Of a DNA stretch of 64,000 nucleotides, positions 1-6,440 are shown piece after piece. The position numbers and the translations under genes were made by a program. Position 1 is the first letter of the stretch, and each line of letters begins with the position of its first letter. Under the pieces are notes generated by a model that did not search any database, was not told the DNA's origin, and saw only the letters and a list, made by a program, of their open reading frames with translations. Origin of the DNA: Enterocloster clostridioformis (GTDB lineage Bacteria > Bacillota > Clostridia > Lachnospirales > Lachnospiraceae); contig NZ_JAIWZC010000001.1 of the NCBI RefSeq assembly GCF_020297485.1, positions 4,526,001 through 4,590,000 of the forward strand. The letters are read 5' to 3'.

Positions 1-348
1 TTGTATGCGGCCCGGAACCTGCCGGACGCGGGAGCCGGGGAAATGGACCGCGCCCTGGATAAGAGGATTTTGCTGGCAAAGGGCAGACTGGACAATGCCG
101 GTTATTACACAATTGTGCTGGATAAAAAAATCCCCTTGGAGGACAACGAAAAATTTGCTATAATAATTAAAATAATAACGCCCGGTACCGTACATCCGGT
201 GGCCATTGAATACAACGCAGGGGACGGTATTGCCCAGGTGGACTTAACAGACGGCGAAGGGTATCTGAGTCATGACGGAAAGGTGTGGGAACATGTGGAG
301 GAAACACAGTCCTGCAACCTGTGCCTGAAGGCATATACAAAGAAATAA
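1..348 (+). CDS. Lectin-like-domain protein, C-terminal fragment (5' end outside window)
   Basis: The frame is open from the first base and ends in TAA, so only the last 115 codons are present and the real start lies upstream. The segment GYYTIVLDKKIPLEDNEKF followed by AIIIKI and GEGYLSHDGKVW resembles the beta-sandwich lectin-like domain that follows papain-like (C1) cysteine protease domains in secreted clostridial proteins. No catalytic residues lie in the visible part, so the protease assignment is inference from the domain alone. The rdgB start codon lies 42 bases downstream with no terminator between, so the two may be cotranscribed. Confidence 0.6.
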   Translation: MYAARNLPDAGAGEMDRALDKRILLAKGRLDNAGYYTIVLDKKIPLEDNEKFAIIIKIITPGTVHPVAIEYNAGDGIAQVDLTDGEGYLSHDGKVWEHVEETQSCNLCLKAYTKK

Positions 349-389
349 CAGAGAATTATAAAAGGAACAGAAGGCAGAGGGCTTTGGAT

Positions 390-989
390 ATGGGACACAG
401 AATCATATTTGCAACGGGCAATGAGGGAAAGATGCGGGAGATACGCCTTATACTGGCTGATTTGGGGCTGCCCATACTTTCCATGAAGGAAGCGGGCGCT
501 GAACCGGAAATCGTGGAGGACGGCACCACCTTTGGGGAGAATGCCGAGATTAAGGCAAGGGCTGTGTGGAATCTGACAGGGGATATTGTACTGGCGGATG
601 ACTCCGGCCTGGAGGTGGATTATATTGGCGGGGAGCCGGGTATCTACTCTGCCCGGTACTTGGGCGAGGATACGCCCTATGAGGTTAAGAACCGGAGTAT
701 CATAGAGCGTCTTAAGGAGGCCAGGGGACAGGAGCGCGGCGCCAGGTTTGTGTGCAGCATCGCAGCCATGCTGCCGGACGGCCGGGTACTCCACACAGAG
801 GCTGTGATGGAGGGGCTTATCGCCGTGGAACCGGCCGGAAATGGCGGTTTTGGGTATGATCCCATTCTCTATCTGCCTCAGTTCGGCAAGACATCCGCTG
901 AAATTACCATGGAGCAGAAGAATGAAATCAGCCACAGGGGGAAGGCGTTAAGGGCTATGAAGGAGGCCCTGGAAGGTGTGCTTAAGTAA
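390..989 (+). CDS. rdgB: RdgB/HAM1 family XTP/dITP diphosphatase
   Basis: This cytosolic house-cleaning enzyme hydrolyses non-canonical purine triphosphates (XTP, dITP, ITP) to monophosphates and pyrophosphate. At 199 residues it has the normal family length. Hallmarks are FATGNEGKMREI at the N-terminus, the substrate and metal region LADDSGLEVD with GGEPGIYSARY, GNGGFGYDPI, and the C-terminal SHRGKAL. The frame is open further upstream, but the ATG at 390 gives the canonical N-terminus and has GCAGAGG about 9 bases before it. The next gene starts 19 bases after the stop, the usual clostridial rdgB-yfcE pair. Confidence 0.95.
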   Translation: MGHRIIFATGNEGKMREIRLILADLGLPILSMKEAGAEPEIVEDGTTFGENAEIKARAVWNLTGDIVLADDSGLEVDYIGGEPGIYSARYLGEDTPYEVKNRSIIERLKEARGQERGARFVCSIAAMLPDGRVLHTEAVMEGLIAVEPAGNGGFGYDPILYLPQFGKTSAEITMEQKNEISHRGKALRAMKEALEGVLK

Positions 990-1008
990 GAGATGGAGAG
1001 GACGAAGG

Positions 1009-1509
1009 ATGAGGATATTAATTGTCAGTGACACCCATAGAAGGGATGAGAATCTAAAAGAGGTGATCCGGCGCACCGGACCGCTGGATATGCTGATTCA
1101 TTTGGGAGACGCAGAGGGGAGTGAACATGCCATTGCCACCTGGGTCAATGAAGACTGCGATTTAGAGATTATTTTGGGAAACAATGACTTTTTTTCATGT
1201 CTGGATAAAGAGAAGGAACTGATGATTGGAAGGTATAAGACCCTTCTGACCCACGGACACTACTATAATGTCTCTGTGGGGGCTGAGTATCTGAAACAGG
1301 AGGCCAGAGCCAGAGGCTTTGACATTGTCATGTTCGGGCATACCCACAGGCCCTTCTACGAGATGGAGAAAAAGGAAGGAGATAAGGATTTGATTGTGCT
1401 GAATCCGGGAAGCCTGTCCTATCCCCGCCAGGACGGACATAAGCCCTCTTTCATGCTCATGGAGATTGACAAAGAGGGAGAGGCTCATTTTTCGCTGAAT
1501 TTTCTGTAG
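1009..1509 (+). CDS. yfcE: YfcE/MJ0936 family metallophosphoesterase
   Basis: This is a 166-residue calcineurin-like phosphoesterase. The metal-binding motifs are in order: SDTH near residue 8, HLGDAEG near 37, GNND near 63, THGH near 87, and FGHTHRP near 115. A GNPGS-like motif (LNPGSLSYPR) closes the domain. Members hydrolyse phosphodiesters in vitro; the physiological substrate is unknown. The ATG at 1009 is preceded by GGAGAGGA and gives the normal start MRILIVSDTH, so an in-frame GTG at 976 inside rdgB is not needed. It sits directly downstream of rdgB. Confidence 0.93.
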   Translation: MRILIVSDTHRRDENLKEVIRRTGPLDMLIHLGDAEGSEHAIATWVNEDCDLEIILGNNDFFSCLDKEKELMIGRYKTLLTHGHYYNVSVGAEYLKQEARARGFDIVMFGHTHRPFYEMEKKEGDKDLIVLNPGSLSYPRQDGHKPSFMLMEIDKEGEAHFSLNFL

Positions 1510-1517
1510 GATTTTTG

Positions 1518-1546
1518 TTGACATTTGTGAAGGCATAGTATATAAT
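1518..1546 (+). promoter_or_regulatory. Sigma-A promoter for the tRNA-Pro/tRNA-Gly unit
   Basis: A perfect TTGACA (1518-1523) is separated by 17 bases from a perfect TATAAT (1541-1546), about 45 bases upstream of the mature tRNA-Pro 5' end. No gene for protein lies between, so this is the expected tRNA promoter. Confidence 0.9.
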
Positions 1547-1598
1547 AATCCTTGCGTCGAGAGACGGGATTGGATGACAGGTTATATTATGCCAGCGC

Positions 1599-1673
<75 letters not shown>

Positions 1674-1699
1674 TTATAATTAAATAGATTAAGTCATAT

Positions 1700-1770
1700 G
1701 CAGGTGTAGTTCAATGGTAGAACACTAGCCTTCCAAGCTAGATACGTGGGTTCGATTCCCATCACCTGCT
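1700..1770 (+). tRNA. tRNA-Gly (TCC)
   Basis: The acceptor GCAGGTG pairs with CACCTGC, discriminator T. The anticodon stem CTAGC/GCTAG encloses CTTCCAA, giving TCC. The short 71-base form with a compact D-arm is typical of bacterial tRNA-Gly. It shares the promoter with tRNA-Pro 26 bases upstream. Confidence 0.95.
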
Positions 1771-1784
1771 CTCTTTTTTTGTCA

Positions 1785-1816
1785 GGGAAGCCTTTTGCAT
1801 TGGGGCTTCCTTTTTT
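1785..1816 (+). terminator. Rho-independent terminator after tRNA-Gly
   Basis: GGGAAGCC (1785-1792) pairs with GGCTTCC (1804-1810) and is followed at once by six T (1811-1816). A T-run at 1774-1780 precedes it. Confidence 0.8.
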
Positions 1817-2195
1817 GCGCTTTCCTTTTTGGGATATCCTTTTTGTGTTTCCCTTTTCACGCTTTCCATTTTGCAAGATTCCATTTATACCCTATTCTGA
1901 TGCCGTTTCCGGCCGTCCGCCCATCCCGTCCGCCCATCCCCCCCCATCCCGCCCCCCATCCCGCCCAGGTTCAAGGCTTATTCCCCCACCTTATATTACA
2001 AAGGCTGTCATGGTACAATAGACAGATATTCACCGGGCCAGGACGTACAGATGCAGCTTTATGTACAGATGCGCGTACAGTTTTGTCCACATGGTTCCGG
2101 TCAAATTAAGGAAACCGCAAAGCTAACAATCCTCAGGAGCTCTTGTTATAATCAAGTTATCAGAAGGCACCTGGGAGGTATGGAGAGGATAAGAC
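1817..2195. other. Gene-free stretch: pyrimidine-rich repeats, C-tract and promoter region
   Basis: No convincing gene lies here; the open frames are low-complexity artefacts. From 1817 to 1890 the top strand is a run of imperfect CTTTTT/CTTTCC units. From 1911 to 1968 it is a C-tract of repeated CCCATCCC and CCGCCC units. At 2045-2080 there are GTACAGATGC, GTACAGATGC and GTACAG. A TATAAT at 2147-2152 lies inside the dyad CTTGTTATAATCAAG and is the likely -10 of the regulator gene that follows; no good -35 is visible. Confidence 0.5.
1911..1968 (-). repeat. G-rich tract on the minus strand with G-quadruplex potential
   Basis: The plus strand repeats CCCATCCC and CCGCCC units. The minus strand therefore carries more than four runs of three or more G separated by short loops, which fits the simple quadruplex pattern. 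It lies between a terminator and a regulator promoter. Confidence 0.5.
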
Positions 2196-4085
2196 GTGAA
2201 TTCAAGACAGATTGCATTCTTGAGACTTTTACTGGAACACGAAGAGTATCTGCCCGTGAGCTTCTACGCGGGGAAAATGGATGTATCGGACAAGACGCTG
2301 CGCAGAATGATTCCCGGAGTCAATGAGATTCTGATGTCCTATAACGGAGCCGTCGAGAGCCGGCCCGGAACCGGAATCAAGCTTGAAGTCAATGAGGAGG
2401 AGAGGGGAAGGCTGATGAATTCAGCCTTTATGATGGAGCTTATGGATTCCGGCGCATTATCCGGGTCCTGGAATCAATTGTCCAGAAGAATGGATATCGC
2501 CCTGAACCTTCTGCTCTATTCGGATGAGACCACCTCGCTGTCAGGACTTGCCTACAAATATTATGTGAGCAAGAGCAGCATAGCCGGGGACTTGAAAGCC
2601 CTGGTGCCTTTTGCCGGAAAGCATGAATTGAGAATCGCCCAGGGACATGGGGGAACATCGGTGGAGGGAACAGAGAGCTGTCTTCGGAAGGCCCTGGCGG
2701 AACTGCTGCTGTACATCCTGGACAATAATATAAATGTCAATGCCGGCGGAGGTCCGGCCGCGGCAGGTATGTTTGAGTCGGATACGCTGATGACGATTCT
2801 GGACATCTTTACGGAGGAAGACCTGAATTTCGTGGAAGGACTCATAAAACACATTGAGACGTCCGCCGGATACAGGTTTGATGAGCTGGAGTACATGGAA
2901 TTTTCCGTGAATTTGCTGGTGATGATTTACAGGGTGAGAAATGGATTTTTCATGGAGCCGATCTTAAAAAGCAATTACCGGAAACAGGACGGAGATCCCC
3001 TGAACGCCATGGCGTTTGAACTGGCCTCCCGCCTGAGCGGCTCTTACCGGTATACGCTGTCGGTGTCTGAGACCTCACATATCTATAATATTCTGGCCGC
3101 CACCCATTTGGGAAATTTCCTGCTCCAGAAGGAGCTGCCGGAGGAAGAGTCCAGGAAAACGGCCGTGGCCTTTGGTGAAGATTTTATCGACGCATTTTCC
3201 GTGATTACAGGAATCAATCTCAGAACAAAATCAACATTTTATGTGAATGTGGTATCCCATATCACGCTGATGCTGAACCGGGCAGCGTCCAGTACCCCGG
3301 CCAGGAATCCTATCATAGATATACTGCTGGATAATTATAAGGGTACCATCAATGTATGCCAGATTATATGCAGGATACTGACGGAAAAGTTCAGGCTGCC
3401 GGAGATAAGCTTTGATGAGATTTGTTATCTGATGCTGTACATACAGGGCGAGCTGCTGGCCGACGAGGAGAAAATGAATGTGATTCTGGTTTCCAACATG
3501 TCCAACAGCATAACCAATATACTGAAGCATAAGCTGTCCCAGAATTATCCGCAGTGGTCTGTGCTGAGCTGTGATTACAACCGGTTTCTTAACATGTCCC
3601 AGAAACAGTATGATTTGATTTTGTCCACGGTGCCCCTGGGGAGCGGGGAACATGTGATACCTTATGCGCTGGTTTCGCCGCTGCTGGATGAGAAGGACTG
3701 CACGGTTGTCAACAATCTGCTGAAGTCATGCCGTCACAGGGAGGATTTGTATTTGCGGGAGCTGATCAGAACCAGGAATGACCTGTACGATATCGGATGC
3801 ACCATAGAGGTGAGGAACCGGAAGCCAACGGAGATTCCGGTAACAGGGCTGTTAAAGGTCACTGCGTTAAAGGAGGTGGAGTTTGTCTATATCCATAATG
3901 AGGCGGGCATTAACCGGTGTGAGTTTGTGACGGATTTATGCAGGAAGAAGCTGGATAAGGTGATTATGGATATGTCCAATTGGGATTTTATGCTTTTTGC
4001 GTCGAAAATGGTCTATCTCATGGATAATTGTCCGGATTGGGCCATGACGGAATTCATACAGAATATCATTACGGAGGGGAGATAA
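2196..4085 (+). CDS. PRD-domain (BglG/MtlR-type) transcriptional regulator
   Basis: This 629-residue DNA-binding regulator heads a mannose-family PTS locus. The N-terminus carries two helix-turn-helix domains (roughly 5-60, SDKTLRRMI; and 85-145, LAYKYYVSKSSIAGDLKAL). PTS regulation domains follow at about 200-290 and 310-400, then an EIIB-like domain at about 425-490 starting MNVILVSNMSNS, and a C-terminal tail of unclear family. Known relatives are controlled by phosphorylation. Here several acceptor positions look lost: no Cys in the EIIB-like loop, Asn in VNLLVMIYR of PRD1, and Tyr in DEICYLMLYI of PRD2. SHITLMLNR in PRD2 keeps its His. The GTG start has GAGAGG 8 bases before it. The EIIA gene begins one base after the stop. 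Confidence 0.85.
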   Translation: MNSRQIAFLRLLLEHEEYLPVSFYAGKMDVSDKTLRRMIPGVNEILMSYNGAVESRPGTGIKLEVNEEERGRLMNSAFMMELMDSGALSGSWNQLSRRMDIALNLLLYSDETTSLSGLAYKYYVSKSSIAGDLKALVPFAGKHELRIAQGHGGTSVEGTESCLRKALAELLLYILDNNINVNAGGGPAAAGMFESDTLMTILDIFTEEDLNFVEGLIKHIETSAGYRFDELEYMEFSVNLLVMIYRVRNGFFMEPILKSNYRKQDGDPLNAMAFELASRLSGSYRYTLSVSETSHIYNILAATHLGNFLLQKELPEEESRKTAVAFGEDFIDAFSVITGINLRTKSTFYVNVVSHITLMLNRAASSTPARNPIIDILLDNYKGTINVCQIICRILTEKFRLPEISFDEICYLMLYIQGELLADEEKMNVILVSNMSNSITNILKHKLSQNYPQWSVLSCDYNRFLNMSQKQYDLILSTVPLGSGEHVIPYALVSPLLDEKDCTVVNNLLKSCRHREDLYLRELIRTRNDLYDIGCTIEVRNRKPTEIPVTGLLKVTALKEVEFVYIHNEAGINRCEFVTDLCRKKLDKVIMDMSNWDFMLFASKMVYLMDNCPDWAMTEFIQNIITEGR

Positions 4086-4086
4086 T

Positions 4087-4491
4087 ATGTATAAAATCAT
4101 TGTTTTCACACACGGTTCACTGGCCGAAAGCCTGGTAAGGACATCGCGGCTCATCCTGGGCAGCCAGCCTGATATAGAGACCTACTGTGTGGAGCCGGGA
4201 TGCAATCTGGAGGAGATGAAAAACGGAGTGGAGCAATCCATCCGGCGCTCCAATGATTCGGGCCAGGAAGTCCTGGTGCTTACAGACCTGATGTACGGAA
4301 CGCCGTTTAACACCATGATTCAGCTGGAGGAGGAATGTTCCTTTACTCATATCACGGGTACCAACCTCCCTCTGCTGATAGAAGCCATCAACCGCCGTCT
4401 GATGGATGGAAGCAGAGGAAGTTTCGGAGGACTGGCGGACATTGCCAGGGAAGGGATTGTAGACAGCCATGTTCTGCTGCAGATGAGCTGA
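4087..4491 (+). CDS. PTS mannose/fructose/sorbose-family EIIA
   Basis: This 134-residue protein has the fold and length of a mannose-class EIIA. It begins MYKIIVFTHGSLAESL, where the His in THG is the phospho-acceptor that receives phosphate from HPr. VLTDLMYGTPFN matches the conserved D-x-x-GG/GTPxN segment of the class. It is cytosolic and should pass phosphate to EIIB, encoded 38 bases downstream. It lies one base after the regulator stop and is probably translationally coupled. The locus lacks a full permease (see next gene), so its phosphate may serve regulation or a permease encoded elsewhere. Confidence 0.9.
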   Translation: MYKIIVFTHGSLAESLVRTSRLILGSQPDIETYCVEPGCNLEEMKNGVEQSIRRSNDSGQEVLVLTDLMYGTPFNTMIQLEEECSFTHITGTNLPLLIEAINRRLMDGSRGSFGGLADIAREGIVDSHVLLQMS

Positions 4492-4529
4492 TACCCGCGG
4501 GCTGCCATATAGGAAAGGAGCAAAAGCAT

Positions 4530-4928
4530 ATGAAAAACATTGTTTTGACCAGGATTGACGACAGGCTGATTCACGGACAGGTGGTGACTGCCTGGATTAA
4601 ACAGTATCCAATCAATAAGATACTGATTATTGATGACGAGCTCTCCCAGAACCGGCTGATGGAGCGCATCTACAAGGCCGCGGCTCCCATGGGGGTGGAG
4701 GTGCTGATACAGTCGGTTTCCGAAGCCCGGGAATTCCTGAAGGAGGAGCCGGTAAGGGGGGAGAATTTTCTGGTTCTTGTAAAGGTTCCGGAAATCATAG
4801 AGTCTCTTCTCAAAGAGGGGATTGAAATAGAGAAGGTGATTCTGGGCGGTATGGGGGCGTCTGTCAATATCATCATCCTGGTTGCGGCAGTCGGCCTGGC
4901 AGGCGGACTCCTGGGAATCTTTGCATAA
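4530..4928 (+). CDS. PTS mannose-family EIIB, truncated and fused to an EIID-like C-terminal tail
   Basis: Residues 1-109 are a clear EIIB of the mannose/sorbose class: MKNIVLTRIDDRLIHGQVVT contains the phospho-acceptor His (about residue 15), and KVILGGMGA is the usual late motif. A normal EIIB continues about 50 residues more. Here the chain switches at about residue 110 to SVNIIILVAAVGLAGGLLG and ends IFA, a hydrophobic segment resembling the last transmembrane stretch of EIID. The arrangement fits an in-frame deletion of the EIIB end, all of EIIC and most of EIID. The ATG at 4530 follows AGGAAAGGAG. An M24 peptidase gene begins 15 bases after the stop. Likely non-functional in transport. 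Confidence 0.8.
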   Translation: MKNIVLTRIDDRLIHGQVVTAWIKQYPINKILIIDDELSQNRLMERIYKAAAPMGVEVLIQSVSEAREFLKEEPVRGENFLVLVKVPEIIESLLKEGIEIEKVILGGMGASVNIIILVAAVGLAGGLLGIFA

Positions 4929-4943
4929 TAGTTAGGAGGAAAT

Positions 4944-6164
4944 ATGACACAGGAATACAAATCTTTTTCGCCGGAAGAATTCCGGCTCCACAATGAAAAG
5001 CTTCAGGCTGAGATGGAAAAGCAGGATATAGACATGCTGCTGCTCTCCACTCCTGAAAATATCTATTATTCCACCGGTTACCGTTCCTGGTACACCTCCA
5101 GCCTTTTCAGGCCGGTATATGTGCTGGTACCCAGAGAGGGTGACCCGGCTATTATCCTGAGAATACTGGAAAAGACCACGGTGCAGTATACGAGCTGGAC
5201 CAGCCGTATCTACTGCTGGGGAACAGCCAGCAGAAACCTGGGGCCCCTGGAGGGCGGGGAACCGGTCAGCATCATTGACAGAATCATAAAGGAAATCCAG
5301 CCGGATACAAGGACCATTGGCCTGGAGGCAGGAGACGGCATGCAGTACTTCTGGTCCATGGAGCTGTTAAAGAAAATCATTGATTCCCAGCCGGGCATCT
5401 GTTTCACAGATGGTTCCCTGGCAATACAGAGAGCCAGAATGGTAAAGACACCATGGGAGATTGAACGAATCCGGCATGTGTGCCGGATAACGGAAAAAGC
5501 CATATTGGATACGGGAAAGACCATTGTGGCCGGAGAGACAACGGAGAAGGATATATCTAAGGGCATTGCAATGAGGATGGCACAGGGCGGAGTGGATAAG
5601 ATATCATATCTGACCGTTACCAGCGGTATTGACAAGTACTGCACATTTAATACATATGCCACAGACCGTGTGGTTCAGAAGGGAGAGTATGTCCTGGTGG
5701 ATATCAGCGGCCACATTGACGGGTATGCGTCCGACCTTACCAGGGTGTTCTATCTGGGAACCGTGCCGCGGGAGGAGCGTGAAATGGCTGAAACAGCCAG
5801 CGGCTGCGTGGCGGCTGCCAAGGAGGCCATGAAGCCGGGAGTTTCCATAGCCGATATCAACCGTATCTGCGAGGGGTACATCCGGGATTCCAGATTCGGG
5901 AAATTTCTGCTTCACTCCAGCGGACACTGCATCGGTCTCAACGTGGTGGAGTATCCCACCATACATGATGAAGCCGGTGAAAAGCTGAAACCGGGCATGG
6001 TGTTTGCTGTGGAAAACGGGGTCTATCCATATGACCTGGAAAAGGGAGTGGAATCCATCTATCTGTCCTTTCGGATGGAGGACGAGGTGCTGGTGACAGA
6101 AAACGGCGCGGAATGGATAACCGGTCCGGGAGAGCCTGTGATTGAAGTGGGAGCTGACAAGTAG
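4944..6164 (+). CDS. M24 family metallopeptidase (Xaa-Pro peptidase/creatinase fold)
   Basis: This 406-residue cytosolic protein has the creatinase N-terminal domain (about 15-150) and a pita-bread catalytic domain (about 165-395). The five metal ligands are visible: two Asp in VDISGHIDGYASDLTRVF, His in SSGHCIGLNVVEYP, Glu in VFAVENGVYP and Glu in MEDEVLVTENG. Members hydrolyse Xaa-Pro dipeptides or other amide/C-N bonds, so the substrate cannot be named. It is the last gene of the PTS-remnant operon, with TTAGGAGGAAAT before the ATG. Confidence 0.88.
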   Translation: MTQEYKSFSPEEFRLHNEKLQAEMEKQDIDMLLLSTPENIYYSTGYRSWYTSSLFRPVYVLVPREGDPAIILRILEKTTVQYTSWTSRIYCWGTASRNLGPLEGGEPVSIIDRIIKEIQPDTRTIGLEAGDGMQYFWSMELLKKIIDSQPGICFTDGSLAIQRARMVKTPWEIERIRHVCRITEKAILDTGKTIVAGETTEKDISKGIAMRMAQGGVDKISYLTVTSGIDKYCTFNTYATDRVVQKGEYVLVDISGHIDGYASDLTRVFYLGTVPREEREMAETASGCVAAAKEAMKPGVSIADINRICEGYIRDSRFGKFLLHSSGHCIGLNVVEYPTIHDEAGEKLKPGMVFAVENGVYPYDLEKGVESIYLSFRMEDEVLVTENGAEWITGPGEPVIEVGADK

Positions 6165-6186
6165 ATAAATTCAATCCTGTAAGGAT

Positions 6187-6239
6187 GAAATGCCGATTTC
6201 CTCGCACAAGGGCTTTTAGCCCCTGGAAATCGGCATTTC
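6187..6239. terminator. Long perfect hairpin after the M24 gene
   Basis: GAAATGCCGATTTCC (6187-6201) is the exact reverse complement of 6225-6239, with a nested GGGCT-TTT-AGCCC hairpin in the loop. There is no strong T-tract, but position and stability suggest a bidirectional terminator or transcript-end structure. Confidence 0.6.
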
Positions 6240-6338
6240 TACACTACGGCGGAAGTGAATTCCGCCTGCGTGATTCCAATTCGGGGGCTCTGCCCTCGAG
6301 CACCTGATGCACAAAGTTGCGTTTGTCTACAGTTTGAG

Positions 6339-6368
6339 GGGAGCCGCCTGACGGCTCCCTTTGTCTTG
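6339..6368 (+). terminator. Rho-independent terminator-like hairpin
   Basis: GGGAGCCG (6339-6346) pairs with CGGCTCCC (6352-6359) across a 5-base loop, followed by TTTGTCTT. It sits between the convergent M24 gene and the PrpR-like regulator. A weaker dyad GGCGGAAGTGAATTCCGCC lies just upstream near 6247. Confidence 0.6.
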
Positions 6369-6440
6369 CCCTGGTTCAAGGAATATACGGCGTACGGCAG
6401 ACCGGCCTTGCATCGCTTTTGCACCGCCTTTTGCGGCTGT

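Noticed and set aside
1746..2109. Open frames across the pyrimidine-rich and C-rich stretch
   Set aside because: They arise from low-complexity DNA, have no plausible ribosome site or domain, and overlap a terminator and promoter region.
2051..2326. 91-codon frame overlapping the PRD regulator start
   Set aside because: It runs out of frame into a clear regulator gene and shows no recognisable protein pattern.
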